The notes: generated by a model not told the origin, from the sequence alone. 64,000 nucleotides of DNA from Sphingobacterium cellulitidis (GCA_002245855.1 NOUX01000003.1:310001-374000), one strand, 5' to 3'; shown: positions 7,910 through 16,262, numbered from the stretch's first letter. Program-made: numbers and translations.

Positions 7910-9184
7910 ATGGCAACCGTAAGCGCAAAGGTTTATGAGCACCACAAGAAAGCCGATGGAACGTACAATGTAAAAATCTGCGTCCATCACAAAAGTGAAA
8001 GAAAGTTTATTGACACGGTACACTACGTTGTCAGAAAACAGTTGACCAAGGATAACAAGGTCAAAGACCCGTTTATCGCCGATAAGGTCGAGCAACAGTT
8101 AAGAGATTATCGAAAGATCATCAGCGAACTCGATGATCGGCTGGATTATTTCACCGCTGAATCCCTACGCGATTACCTAGGGGACAAAGATGAAGATGTC
8201 GATTTTATCAAGTTTTGCGATCAGCATATCGAACGTCTAAAAAAAGAAAAGCGAACAGGAACGGCCAACAATCACCGGAAAATCCGTAACAGTCTGGTCG
8301 ATTATTTCAACCGTTCGTCCGTTTCCATCAAAGAGATAAATTCCAATATGTTGATGGCTTATGAGCGCTATCTGCGGTCAGAAAGGACAATGACACGGAT
8401 CAACCAGTTAGGACATGAGGTAACCACGAAAGAAAAAGGATTGTCTGATAGTGGTTTACATAACCAAATGCGTGACCTGCGAACATTATTCAATGCTGCA
8501 AGGGATCATTATAATAATGAAGACCTCGGCATTTACCGCATCAAGCATTATCCGTTCAAGAAATATAAAGTTGGCTCCCCACCCCTAACAAAAAAAAGAA
8601 ACAATACACTTGAACAGGTATTGACTATTCGGGATTGTGTCACAAAACCCGGAAGCCGTGCGGAATTGGCAAAGGAGCTTTATATGCTTTCGTTCTACCT
8701 CTGTGGCATAAATGCGGTAGACTTGTATCAAATAACAGAACGGGACGTTAGAAACGGACGTTTAGACTATAACCGATCCAAGACACAAGGTAAGCGCAAG
8801 GACCATGCCTTTATCAGTATTAGCATTGTAGATGAAGCCAAGCCTTTATTCGAAAAATATTTAGGCAAATTACGTGAACGCTATTCAAGTGCCGATGCCC
8901 TTAATTGGGCATTATGTAAAGGCATGGAGCAATTACGCAAATTGACAGGCATACCCGAACTAACTTTGTATTGGGCGAGACACACATTTGCAAACACGGC
9001 GAGGAATGATTGTCGTATGAGCAAAGATGATGTGGCTCTTGCACTCAATCACGTTGACGAGGGCAACCGTACAACAGATATTTACATTGCCAAGGACTGG
9101 AAGATTGTGGATGACGTACAGCGGAGGGTTATTGTGCAACTTAAAAAAAGTGGAAGCAAAAATCAGGAAGAAATTTGCAGATAA
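7910..9184 (+). CDS. int: Tyrosine recombinase / integrase of the element
   Basis: I start at ATG 7910; an upstream GTG at 7892 lies inside an inverted repeat and adds only six residues. The 424-residue protein has an N-terminal arm-binding domain (about 1-90), a SAM-like core-binding domain (about 95-215) and a catalytic domain (about 230-424). The catalytic residues visible are K292 (SKTQGKRK), Y354-x-x-R357 (YWARHTFA), H381 (ALNH) and the nucleophile Y392 (TDIYIA). The first arginine is replaced: the usual GLRxxEL box reads LCGINAVDL, with Asn at 268. CTnDOT integrase also lacks this Arg, so the change is a group feature and not damage. It integrates and excises the element at the adjacent tRNA gene. 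Confidence 0.93.
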   Translation: MATVSAKVYEHHKKADGTYNVKICVHHKSERKFIDTVHYVVRKQLTKDNKVKDPFIADKVEQQLRDYRKIISELDDRLDYFTAESLRDYLGDKDEDVDFIKFCDQHIERLKKEKRTGTANNHRKIRNSLVDYFNRSSVSIKEINSNMLMAYERYLRSERTMTRINQLGHEVTTKEKGLSDSGLHNQMRDLRTLFNAARDHYNNEDLGIYRIKHYPFKKYKVGSPPLTKKRNNTLEQVLTIRDCVTKPGSRAELAKELYMLSFYLCGINAVDLYQITERDVRNGRLDYNRSKTQGKRKDHAFISISIVDEAKPLFEKYLGKLRERYSSADALNWALCKGMEQLRKLTGIPELTLYWARHTFANTARNDCRMSKDDVALALNHVDEGNRTTDIYIAKDWKIVDDVQRRVIVQLKKSGSKNQEEICR

Positions 9185-9223
9185 GGCTAAATCGGAAGAT
9201 GTGGCCGCATAGAGACGGTAATG

Positions 9224-9250
9224 CTGCATGGGATATCATATCCCATGCAG
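9224..9250 (+). promoter_or_regulatory. 27-bp near-perfect palindrome after the integrase gene
   Basis: Two 13-base arms, CTGCATGGGATAT and its exact complement, flank a single C. The element lies 40 bp after the integrase stop and 28 bp before a small membrane-protein gene. There is no T run, so it may be an operator or a transcript-stabilising hairpin rather than an intrinsic terminator. Confidence 0.5.
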
Positions 9251-9277
9251 TAATTTAATAATTAAATTTGATAAATC

Positions 9278-9439
9278 ATGAGAACTGTAATTTGGTTTTT
9301 TATCACATGTATCATTGCAACATTCGGATACTTCGCCGCTTTGAGTATGAAGAATCCATTGCCAGGATTTTCAGTAGCTTTTGGTGTCTGGGCGATTTTT
9401 ATATGGACAACTACAAAGCCGAGGAGACAGAGACGCTGA
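9278..9439 (+). CDS. Small two-helix membrane protein (53 residues)
   Basis: ATG at 9278 to TGA at 9437-9439 encodes 53 residues with two hydrophobic segments (about 4-22 and 29-43) joined by a short loop (SMKNPLPG), ending in a strongly basic tail (TKPRRQRR). That pattern suggests an inner-membrane hairpin with a cytosolic, positively charged tail. It follows the integrase gene and the palindrome at 9224-9250. No family recognised; the membrane pattern is the main argument that it is real. Confidence 0.5.
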   Translation: MRTVIWFFITCIIATFGYFAALSMKNPLPGFSVAFGVWAIFIWTTTKPRRQRR

Positions 9440-9463
9440 TATATTGGGTGGTGTTATGGTCTA

Positions 9464-9670
9464 CTATCTCACCCCCCAATTGCTTTCCTCTCTGATATTT
9501 TGTATGCCAAGGTCATCCAGCCATTTTTTAAAAGCATCCTCATCATCAGGAGTAAATTTTACAATATCGCCATCATTTAGCATCAAGGTAAAATCTTTAA
9601 GGATATACATATACTTGAAAACTTCCGAAGCGGAATATTCAAAACCGGGGAAATGAGTTACGGTAGACAT
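9464..9670 (-). CDS. Small acidic protein of unknown function
   Basis: The ATG at 9668-9670 gives a 68-residue acidic product with a predicted beta segment (MYILKDFTLMLNDGDIVKFTP) and a helix (DEDAFKKWLDDLGI). The frame extends seven codons further upstream without good support. It is convergent with the 53-residue membrane protein gene, only 24 bp apart. Balanced amino-acid use and a plausible fold suggest a real gene; no family recognised. Confidence 0.5.
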   Translation of the reverse strand: MSTVTHFPGFEYSASEVFKYMYILKDFTLMLNDGDIVKFTPDDEDAFKKWLDDLGIQNIREESNWGVR

Positions 9671-9737
9671 ATTATAAAGAATTGATTTCAAAACATCATG
9701 TCGCCGTACTTAAAAAAGCGTAGGCAAACAACTTACA

Positions 9738-9843
9738 GCACTGAGGTCTTAGGAAACCCAACAACAATAAGTGCGCCCACGCCATAGCATGAGCGTTTTA
9801 CACCTGTTGTCCTGCTGTTTCGAAAGTTCCTAAGTTTCAGTGC
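9738..9843. other. Candidate structured RNA or nested hairpin element
   Basis: The outer arms GCACTGAGGTCTTAGGAA (9738-9755) and TTCCTAAGTTTCAGTGC (9827-9843) pair over about 15 bp. Inside them ACAACA (9761-9766) can pair with TGTTGT (9805-9810). The whole 9692-10026 stretch otherwise has no coding signal. The centre (9771-9780) holds GTGCGCCCAC, the exact reverse complement of the last ten bases of the tRNA-Met region (7714-7723). It could be a regulatory RNA, a recombination accessory site or a remnant. Confidence 0.4.
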
Positions 9844-10026
9844 CGGACTCAAAGCAAAAACGCTTCAAAAATATCTTTACACAAAGATATTAATTAAGTC
9901 TGTTTTTCAATGAAAGTTTGATTATCTTGAGCTAATAAAACACCAACAGACCAGACCGATCAATTAAAATCGTAACTTTGTTAGTTAGAAAGCTTTCTTA
10001 ATGAATAATGTGGGCAAAAAATAATT

Positions 10027-10590
10027 ATGACAACACTGTTTATCAAAAATATGGTCTGCAACCGTTGTATTCTCGTAGTTCAGAATGAACTCGACAAACT
10101 AGGTATAGATGCTATAAATATAAAGCTGGGCGAAATCACCCTTAAAAAAGCTTTGGACACAAAAGAACGCGAAGCATTGGAAAATACTTTAGACCCTTTA
10201 GGGTTTCAAGTCATTGACGACAAGAAAAGCAGGATGATTGAGAAGATTAAAAATGTAATTATTGATTTAGTTCACCATCGAGACAATGATATAAAAACTA
10301 ATCTTTCAGATGTGTTGAGCAATGCACTTCACAACGATTATAACTACCTATCCAACCTTTTCTCCGATATTGAAGGTACTACGATTGAAAAATATTTTAT
10401 TGCTCAAAAAGTTGAAAAGATAAAAGAACTATTGGTTTACGATGAATTGTCATTGAGCGAGATTGCAGATCGCCTGAATTATTCCAGTGTTGCCTATTTA
10501 AGCAACCAATTCAAAAAAGTAACAGGACTTACGCCAAGTCATTTCAAGCAAATTCGTGAGGATAAGCGTAAGCCGCTGGATGAGGTTTAA
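10027..10590 (+). CDS. HMA-domain/AraC-HTH fusion regulator (putative metal-sensing activator), copy 1
   Basis: The protein of 187 residues has two parts. Residues 1-65 look like a heavy-metal-associated ferredoxin-like fold with the metal loop NMVCNRC (Cys 11 and 14). Residues about 125-180 are an AraC/XylS HTH: a helix KVEKIKELLVYDELSLSEIADRLNYSS and the signature QFKKVTGLTPSHFKQIR. The first of the two AraC HTH helices is degenerate. It lies directly upstream of copA and its metal-responsive promoter. A TAACTTTG -7-like box at 9973-9980 may drive it; it lacks the operator found at the other island promoters. I infer that it binds Cu(I) or a similar soft metal and activates the regulon. Family is common in Bacteroidota as 'AraC family', but I know of no characterised member. 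Confidence 0.82.
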   Translation: MTTLFIKNMVCNRCILVVQNELDKLGIDAINIKLGEITLKKALDTKEREALENTLDPLGFQVIDDKKSRMIEKIKNVIIDLVHHRDNDIKTNLSDVLSNALHNDYNYLSNLFSDIEGTTIEKYFIAQKVEKIKELLVYDELSLSEIADRLNYSSVAYLSNQFKKVTGLTPSHFKQIREDKRKPLDEV

Positions 10591-10593
10591 GTA

Positions 10594-10654
10594 AATCTTA
10601 CAAATCATACCAAGAATTTCACAATAGCTATCTCTTTTTTTGTTGTCAATTTTG
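10594..10654 (+). promoter_or_regulatory. Metal-island operator/promoter 1 (copA)
   Basis: Half-sites AATCTTACAA (10594-10603) and AATTTCACAA (10615-10624) repeat directly with a 21-bp period. After 24 bp comes ATTTTG (10649-10654), the -7-like box, 26 bp before the copA start. The same spacing recurs at the other island promoters. Confidence 0.8.
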
Positions 10655-10680
10655 TATTGTACAAATAATGCAATCGAAAT

Positions 10681-13092
10681 ATGGCAACAAATAAAGAAAC
10701 AATTTACATTCCCTTAGAGGACGTAGAAAGCGAACACTGTGCATTAATCGTTGAAAAAGGATTGGCACAGGTAAAGGGTGTAGTAAGTCACAAAGTGGAA
10801 CTGAACAACCGCAGAGCCGCTATTACTGTTAATGATAATGAGGTAGTGGACGAAGTGGTAAAAGCTGTAAAAGACTTAGGTTATGGCGTTACGACCATTA
10901 AAAAGACATTTCCTGTCTTAGGTATGACGTGTGCCTCTTGTGCAAGCAGTGCCGAAAGTATGGCAAAATACACTTCTGGCGTAGTAAATGCGGAAGTGAA
11001 TTATGGCACAGGAAACCTCAACGTTGAGTTCTTGCCAAATATGACCAATGCCGAAAAAATCAGAAAAGCGGTACAGGACGGTGGATATGACCTATTACTT
11101 GAAGACGAAAGCAAACAACAAGAAACCTTAGAAGCTATCCACGCTCAAAAATTCCAAAAACTTAAAAACAAGACCATTTGGGCTGTAATCCTGTCTTTAC
11201 CCGTAGTTATAATAGGTATGTTCTTTATGGATATGCCGTATGGTAACGAAATAATGTGGGCATTCTCTACTCCGGTAGTGATTTGGTTAGGTAAAGATTT
11301 CTTTATCAATGCGTGGAAACAAGCCAAACATCGATCTGCCAATATGGATACATTGGTAGCATTGAGTACAGGTATTGCTTACATTTTCAGTGTATTCAAT
11401 ATGCTGTTTATGGACTTTTGGCATCAGAGAGGATTGCACGCCCACGTATATTTTGAAGCGGCGGCAGTTATCGTAGCCTTTATCCTTTTGGGTAAATTAC
11501 TTGAAGAAAAAGCCAAAGGAAATACTTCAACAGCCATTAAAAAACTAATGGGTTTACAACCTAAAACCGTTATCGTCATACAGGCAGACGGGTCGGAAAA
11601 ACAAACCGCTATTGAAGATGTGAATACAGGCGATATTATCCTTGTAAAGCCAGGCGATAAAATAGCAGTGGACGGTATGGTTACTTCGGGAAACTCCTAC
11701 GTGGACGAAAGTATGTTGAGCGGAGAACCTGTACCTGTACTGAAAAAAGAAAGTGAAAAAGTATTTGCAGGCACAATCAACCAAAAAGGCAGCTTTCAGT
11801 TTAAAGCCGTTAAGGTTGGTAAAGAAACAATGCTTGCTCAAATCATCAAAATGGTACAGGATGCACAGGGAAGTAAAGCACCTGTACAGAAATTGGTCGA
11901 CAAAATAGCAAGTATCTTTGTTCCCGTAGTTATCGGTATCGCTATTCTAACATTTATACTATGGTTAGTTCTTGGAGGAGAAAACGGTGTAGTACAAGGA
12001 TTATTAGCAGCCGTTACTGTACTGGTTATCGCTTGTCCTTGTGCTTTAGGCTTGGCTACTCCTACCGCTATAATGGTAGGCGTTGGTAAAGGTGCCGAAA
12101 ACGGTATCTTGATTAAAGATGCTGAAAGTTTAGAATTAGCCAAGAAAGTAAACGCTATTGTATTAGACAAAACCGGAACCATTACCGAGGGCAGACCACA
12201 GGTTACAGGTATGGAGTGGCTCAACAATGACGACACGACAAAAAATATTCTTTTAAGTATAGAAAAACAATCCGAACATCCGTTGGCAGAAGCCGTAGTA
12301 AAGCATCTAAAAGGAGTATCTATCACGCCGCTTTTAAACTTCGACAGTATCACAGGTAAAGGTGCAAAAGCCACCCACAACAATGAAACTTACTATGTTG
12401 GTAACAAAAAAATGTTAGCTGAAAATAATATTACCGTTCCGGCACAATTGCAACAACAAGCTGACAAATGGGGTACACAATCGAAAACAGTAATTTGGTT
12501 TGCTAATAGCAAAGAAGCTCTTTCGGTAGTCGCTATTTCCGATAAAATCAAAGAAACATCGGTACAAGCAATCAAAGAAATGCAAAATATGGGTATTGAC
12601 CTGTATATGCTGACTGGAGATAATGATGCCACTGCCAAAGCCATAGCAGAGCAAACAGGTATCAAACATTACAAAGCCGAAGTATTACCACAGCACAAAG
12701 CCGATTTTGTAAAAGAATTGCAAGAACAAGGCAAAACCGTTGCAATGGTAGGCGACGGTATTAATGACAGTACCGCATTGGCAACAGCTGATGTAAGTAT
12801 CGCAATGGGCAAAGGTTCAGACATCGCAATGGACGTAGCCAAGATGACAATCATTTCATCAGACCTTACCAAAATACCACAGGCAATCAAACTGTCAAAA
12901 CAAACTGTGAACACCATTAAGCAAAACCTGTTTTGGGCATTTATCTACAATCTAATTGGTATTCCTATTGCTGCAGGCATTCTTTACCCAATCAATGGCT
13001 TTTTATTAAACCCAATGATTGCCGGAGCCGCAATGGCTTTGAGTAGCGTAAGCGTAGTGACTAACAGTTTGCGTTTGAAGTGGAAGAAGTAA
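10681..13092 (+). CDS. copA: Copper-exporting P1B-type ATPase
   Basis: This 803-residue inner-membrane pump exports Cu(I) from the cytosol. Two N-terminal HMA folds are visible. The first is unusual, with ESEHC (Cys 20) in place of CxxC; the second is canonical GMTCASC (Cys 84, 87). Eight membrane helices are expected, with the transport motif CPC in ACPCALGLATPT near residue 452. The phosphorylation site is DKTGT near 496, the SEHP motif lies in the nucleotide domain, and TGDN and GDGIND follow. The last helices have YN (AFIYNLIG) and MALSSVSVVTNSLRL, which mark the Cu(I) P1B-1 group. It is preceded by island operator 1 and the regulator gene. Confidence 0.96.
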   Translation: MATNKETIYIPLEDVESEHCALIVEKGLAQVKGVVSHKVELNNRRAAITVNDNEVVDEVVKAVKDLGYGVTTIKKTFPVLGMTCASCASSAESMAKYTSGVVNAEVNYGTGNLNVEFLPNMTNAEKIRKAVQDGGYDLLLEDESKQQETLEAIHAQKFQKLKNKTIWAVILSLPVVIIGMFFMDMPYGNEIMWAFSTPVVIWLGKDFFINAWKQAKHRSANMDTLVALSTGIAYIFSVFNMLFMDFWHQRGLHAHVYFEAAAVIVAFILLGKLLEEKAKGNTSTAIKKLMGLQPKTVIVIQADGSEKQTAIEDVNTGDIILVKPGDKIAVDGMVTSGNSYVDESMLSGEPVPVLKKESEKVFAGTINQKGSFQFKAVKVGKETMLAQIIKMVQDAQGSKAPVQKLVDKIASIFVPVVIGIAILTFILWLVLGGENGVVQGLLAAVTVLVIACPCALGLATPTAIMVGVGKGAENGILIKDAESLELAKKVNAIVLDKTGTITEGRPQVTGMEWLNNDDTTKNILLSIEKQSEHPLAEAVVKHLKGVSITPLLNFDSITGKGAKATHNNETYYVGNKKMLAENNITVPAQLQQQADKWGTQSKTVIWFANSKEALSVVAISDKIKETSVQAIKEMQNMGIDLYMLTGDNDATAKAIAEQTGIKHYKAEVLPQHKADFVKELQEQGKTVAMVGDGINDSTALATADVSIAMGKGSDIAMDVAKMTIISSDLTKIPQAIKLSKQTVNTIKQNLFWAFIYNLIGIPIAAGILYPINGFLLNPMIAGAAMALSSVSVVTNSLRLKWKK

Positions 13093-13152
13093 ATCTTACA
13101 AATAAAAACAGAGTAACGAGCTATATTAAAACGTTTTGCCTCAATGTCTGAA
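13092..13152 (+). promoter_or_regulatory. Metal-island operator 2 (CDF exporter), degenerate
   Basis: The first half-site AATCTTACAA (13092-13101) and the conserved spacer ATAAAAACAGA are present, but the second half-site (13113-13122) and the TTTG box are not. It touches the copA stop codon, so the CDF gene may mainly be read through from copA. Confidence 0.5.
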
Positions 13153-13175
13153 GCAAAACAAAAATAATATAAAAT

Positions 13176-14123
13176 ATGGGACACGATCACGAGCATAGCC
13201 ATTCGCACAGTGCGAATAAAAAGACCCTTATCATTAGCTTAATCATTATTACAGCTTATATGGCAATAGAGGTCATTGGTGGGATACTCACAAACAGTCT
13301 TGCCTTATTGGCGGACGCGGGGCATATGTTGAGCGATGCAGTATCATTGTTCATTGCATTAATGGCTTTTAAATTCAGTAATAGAGTTGCCGATTATGGC
13401 AAAACCTACGGTTACAAACGCTTTGAGATTTTGGCTGCTGTTATCAATGGTGCTACACTGATATTGATTTCGGGTTACATCATTTATGAGGCAATTGAGC
13501 GTTTTAAATACCCACCCGAAATTCAGTCAAGTGGTATGCTCATTGTAGCATTTGTAGGCTTATTGATAAATGTGTTAGTGGCTTGGATAATGATGCGAGG
13601 TGCAGACGTAAAAGAAAATCTCAATATGCGTGGTGCCTACTTACACGTCATTAGTGATATGCTTGGATCAGTTGGGGCAATTATTGCGGCATTGCTTATT
13701 ATGTTTTTTGGCTGGGGCTGGGCAGATCCATTGGCAAGCGTTATCGTTTCGATATTGGTTTTGAGAAGCGGTTATTTAGTCACTAAATCATCGATTCACA
13801 TACTGATGGAGGGAACGCCTGAGAACGTTGAAGTAGGTAGAGTAACAAAAAAAATCCTTAGTAATCACGCCATCAATAGTATTCACGACTTGCATATTTG
13901 GACTATTACAAGTGGGTTGAACGCGTTGACCTGCCACGCTGTAGTAGATGATAAGATGACAATTGCCGAAAGTGAAACGTTGCTACGAAGTATCGAATAC
14001 GACCTAGAACATCTGAACATTCAGCACGTGACAATTCAATTAGAAACAGTAACCCATCAACACGATAATTCAGTATTGTGTATTGCAAAGGCAGAACCCT
14101 CGGATCACCACCATAGTCATTAA
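13176..14123 (+). CDS. czcD: Cation diffusion facilitator (CzcD/ZitB-like metal exporter)
   Basis: The 315-residue protein opens with a His-rich stretch (HDHEHSHSHS) and has six membrane helices. The zinc-site residues of CDF exporters appear as LADAGHMLSD in helix 2 (Asp47, His50, Asp54) and HVISDMLGS in helix 5 (near residue 160), with a cytosolic C-terminal domain and a His-rich tail (DHHHSH). It exchanges cytosolic Zn(II), Co(II) or Cd(II) for protons. It follows copA by about 80 bp, and the next open frame (a broken metal-binding lipoprotein) is probably in the same transcript. Confidence 0.92.
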   Translation: MGHDHEHSHSHSANKKTLIISLIIITAYMAIEVIGGILTNSLALLADAGHMLSDAVSLFIALMAFKFSNRVADYGKTYGYKRFEILAAVINGATLILISGYIIYEAIERFKYPPEIQSSGMLIVAFVGLLINVLVAWIMMRGADVKENLNMRGAYLHVISDMLGSVGAIIAALLIMFFGWGWADPLASVIVSILVLRSGYLVTKSSIHILMEGTPENVEVGRVTKKILSNHAINSIHDLHIWTITSGLNALTCHAVVDDKMTIAESETLLRSIEYDLEHLNIQHVTIQLETVTHQHDNSVLCIAKAEPSDHHHSH

Positions 14124-14181
14124 TTCAAATTAATGGAATTTGTGTTTATAATAAGTTTTAATTTTTAAAAATAAAATAAAA

Positions 14182-14569
14182 ATGAAAGTAAATAAATTAT
14201 TTATTGGAGCGTTCGCCTCGTTTGCCATATTGGTTTCATCTTGTGGTGGCGATACCAAAACAGCAAAGGACGGTCACGTGCATAAGGATGGCGACGGACA
14301 CAACCACGGCACTGAACTCGTAGAGAAGTCAGCCGAAAAAACCACATCTAAAGAGCGAAATGAACAAGGTCAGTTAGTTAGATGCCAATGGACACTTAAT
14401 TATGGGGTGTCCCAGTCATAAGGAAATGATAGGTTCAGAAGGCGATATGTGTCCGAAATGTGGGTATATGACGATGATACCTATTACTTGGGATATTATC
14501 GGAGTAGATACGGTTAGAGTTACGACTTTAGCAGATTACAACCCACCAGCGGACAAGTTGAAAAAGTAA
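14182..14569 (+). pseudogene. Frameshifted heavy-metal-binding lipoprotein
   Basis: The first frame (14182-14421) encodes a lipoprotein signal with lipobox VSSC, then a His-rich stretch with HVHKDGDGHNH, and runs off frame near 14375-14395. The second frame (from about 14402 to TAA 14567-14569) encodes MGCPSHKEM followed by DMCPKCGYMTMIP, the CPxH...CPKCGMxLxP signature of the heavy-metal-binding domain found in CusB-like proteins. The two halves would form one ~128-residue protein with a single indel. Either the gene is dead or the indel is a sequencing error. It lies downstream of the CDF exporter. Confidence 0.75.
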
Positions 14570-14599
14570 TATAGACGAGTGGTTTTATTGCGTTTGCTT

Positions 14600-14640
14600 A
14601 ACGGCGGTTTCTTTCATAAGAACCGTCGTTTTTATTTTTT
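14600..14640 (+). terminator. Rho-independent terminator of the copA-CDF transcript
   Basis: AACGGCGGTTTCTT pairs with AAGAACCGTCGTT across a TCAT loop and is followed by a long T-rich run. Confidence 0.85.
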
Positions 14641-14658
14641 TGTGTCTGATCAACCGTA

Positions 14659-14719
14659 AATATTACAAATTATAACAGTCAAATTGTATATCCAACAGAT
14701 TAGTTGATAGGTAAATTTG
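14659..14719 (+). promoter_or_regulatory. Metal-island operator/promoter 3 (TetR-like gene)
   Basis: AATATTACAA (14659-14668), a related spacer, a weak second half-site (14680-14689), and then AATTTG exactly at the conserved position (14714-14719). Confidence 0.6.
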
Positions 14720-14753
14720 TGTATGGTTAAAATTTTTACAGAGGAACATTTTA

Positions 14754-15215
14754 ATGAACAATAACGATGCAAAAAATGCTAAGCTTGTCCGAAAATCTAT
14801 TGAAGACGTAAGGTCTGTCTTGCTGGGTAAAAAAATCGAAGAACTCAAAATAGCCCATATCATATCGGCAACCAATCTCTCACGGAGCAAGTTCTTCAGT
14901 TTCTTCGGAAGCATCAATATAGTTTTGGAATTAGTTATTTCAGAAGAACTCATAAGTTGCTACGAGCTCATTTCTCAAAACCTTAGCATTGTTAAGGATA
15001 AAGATAAAGTGCTAAATGAATTAAATCTTCAAAGAGTAATCTATTTCAGAAAGAACCCTATATTATTCAATTACTATCAAAGTATATCGCATCTACCCCA
15101 AAGATACAATCCACTGAAAGAAGCTATTTCAGTAAAAGAGCGTGATTTGCAAATTTCCCTATTTGAGGATAAGGGTATCAAAATTGAAAAAGTCAAAGAC
15201 TTGAAAATACTTTGA
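14754..15215 (+). CDS. TetR-like small regulator
   Basis: The 153-residue protein has an N-terminal helix-turn-helix resembling TetR: KKIEELKIAHIISATNLSRS followed by SKFFSFFGSI, in the place of the usual GVSxxTxYxxFxSK. The helical C-terminal part is shorter than in most TetR proteins (about 190-200), so the ligand pocket may be reduced. It has its own island operator (14659-14719), which would make it metal-inducible. Its target is unknown; the neighbouring azurin gene is the nearest candidate. TetR membership is a moderate call based on the HTH pattern only. Confidence 0.6.
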   Translation: MNNNDAKNAKLVRKSIEDVRSVLLGKKIEELKIAHIISATNLSRSKFFSFFGSINIVLELVISEELISCYELISQNLSIVKDKDKVLNELNLQRVIYFRKNPILFNYYQSISHLPQRYNPLKEAISVKERDLQISLFEDKGIKIEKVKDLKIL

Positions 15216-15253
15216 CCTATTCAATAAGTTTTAATTCTGTTTTCATTTCAGTA

Positions 15254-15314
15254 AATATCACAAATCGAACAAGGAATTATACAATCTTTTAGATAGCAAT
15301 TCTATTGAAATTTG
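15254..15314 (+). promoter_or_regulatory. Metal-island operator/promoter 4 (azurin-like gene)
   Basis: AATATCACAA (15254-15263), spacer ATCGAACAAGG, AATTATACAA (15275-15284), 24 bp, AATTTG (15309-15314). The coding start follows 36 bp later. Confidence 0.78.
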
Positions 15315-15350
15315 CAGTATCAGATAACAATTTAAAACTAAGAATATAAA

Positions 15351-15860
15351 ATGAAAAAGTTAATATTAGCCTTATCAGTAATCATTTTTACTGCCTGCAA
15401 TAACAATGTACAAAAAGACCAAAGCTCCACAGAAAGCCTACAACCGGCTACGGAAGAAACCACTGCTCTGGCAGAGCAGGCAAGCCAAGTGGAACTGACC
15501 ATAAGCGGCGGTGATGATATGAAATTTGACAAAACTGAACTTAAAGTGAGAGCGGGGCAAACCGTAAAGCTCATTCTGAAACATATCGGTAAAGCACCGA
15601 TTGATGCTATGGGGCATAATGTTGTTATTCTTTCACAAAATACAGACTTTGATGCCTTTGCCAATGCTGCAATAGATGCTAAGGATAACGGCTATATCCC
15701 AAAAGGAATGGAAAAAGCCGTTATTGCAAAAACTGCAATGATTGGTGGTGGACAAATCGCAGAGATCATTTTTACAGCTCCCGCAAAAGGCACATATGAT
15801 TTCTTATGTTCGTTCCCTGGACATTACATCAATATGAAAGGTAAGTTCATCGTAAAATAA
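15351..15860 (+). CDS. Azurin-like blue copper lipoprotein
   Basis: The protein has 169 residues. A lipoprotein signal (lipobox FTAC, Cys16) and a ~30-residue linker lead into a cupredoxin domain (about 47-169). The type 1 copper ligands are visible: His89 (MGHNVV), Cys153, His158 and Met162 (CSFPGHYINMKG). It is a membrane-anchored periplasmic or surface single-electron carrier, and could also buffer copper. It lies in the copper island under its own copy of the shared operator. Assignment to the azurin group is strong from the GHNVV and CxFPGH...M patterns. Confidence 0.92.
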   Translation: MKKLILALSVIIFTACNNNVQKDQSSTESLQPATEETTALAEQASQVELTISGGDDMKFDKTELKVRAGQTVKLILKHIGKAPIDAMGHNVVILSQNTDFDAFANAAIDAKDNGYIPKGMEKAVIAKTAMIGGGQIAEIIFTAPAKGTYDFLCSFPGHYINMKGKFIVK

Positions 15861-15881
15861 CACCACAATATAAAAATCAGT

Positions 15882-15942
15882 AAAAATGCAAATCTTACAA
15901 GAAATAGAGTAACAATAAGACTCCAAACAATACGGAAATTTG
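15882..15942 (+). promoter_or_regulatory. Metal-island operator/promoter 5 (small HMA protein 1)
   Basis: Half-sites AAAAATGCAA (15882-15891) and AATAGAGTAA (15903-15912) are weaker, but the spacer ATCTTACAAGA and the AATTTG box at 15937-15942 keep the conserved spacing. Confidence 0.6.
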
Positions 15943-15964
15943 TAATACAATAAAACAAGTTAAA

Positions 15965-16210
15965 ATGAAAAATGTAGAACTAAGCATACCAGATATGCAA
16001 AGCACACACTGCCAGTCAAGAGTAAACAGTGCAATTAAAGATATTGATGGCGTTACTATTGAAAAATTAGAAGCAGGTAAATTGGCTGTTTCGTTAGAAA
16101 GTAATGAAGTGAAACAAGAGTTAGTGGATGCTATCGAGAAAGCTGGTTACAAAGTAGGTGGCGGAGATAGTGAAATAGCATCAAGCTGTTCAACAGGATG
16201 TTGCGGATAA
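15965..16210 (+). CDS. Small HMA-fold protein with SxHC motif and Cys-rich tail, copy 1
   Basis: The 81-residue protein keeps the beta-alpha-beta-beta-alpha-beta pattern of an HMA metallochaperone. The metal loop reads DMQSTHC, so the first Cys of CxxC is replaced and a His stands next to the second. A second Cys cluster, CSTGCCG, ends the protein. A His/Cys site plus three tail Cys could favour another metal or metalloid over a plain Cu(I) bis-thiolate site. Predicted cytosolic. Paralogue at 26792-27040; the first HMA fold of CopA has the same SxHC pattern. Confidence 0.8.
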   Translation: MKNVELSIPDMQSTHCQSRVNSAIKDIDGVTIEKLEAGKLAVSLESNEVKQELVDAIEKAGYKVGGGDSEIASSCSTGCCG

Positions 16211-16221
16211 TGTCTGACAAC

Positions 16222-16262
16222 CCCGAGGTTGTACCCCATAATACAACTTCGGGATTGCCTTT
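16222..16262 (+). terminator. Terminator after small HMA protein 1
   Basis: CCCGAGGTTGT pairs with ACAACTTCGGG across a 10-base loop (one G-T pair); a short T run follows. Confidence 0.75.
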
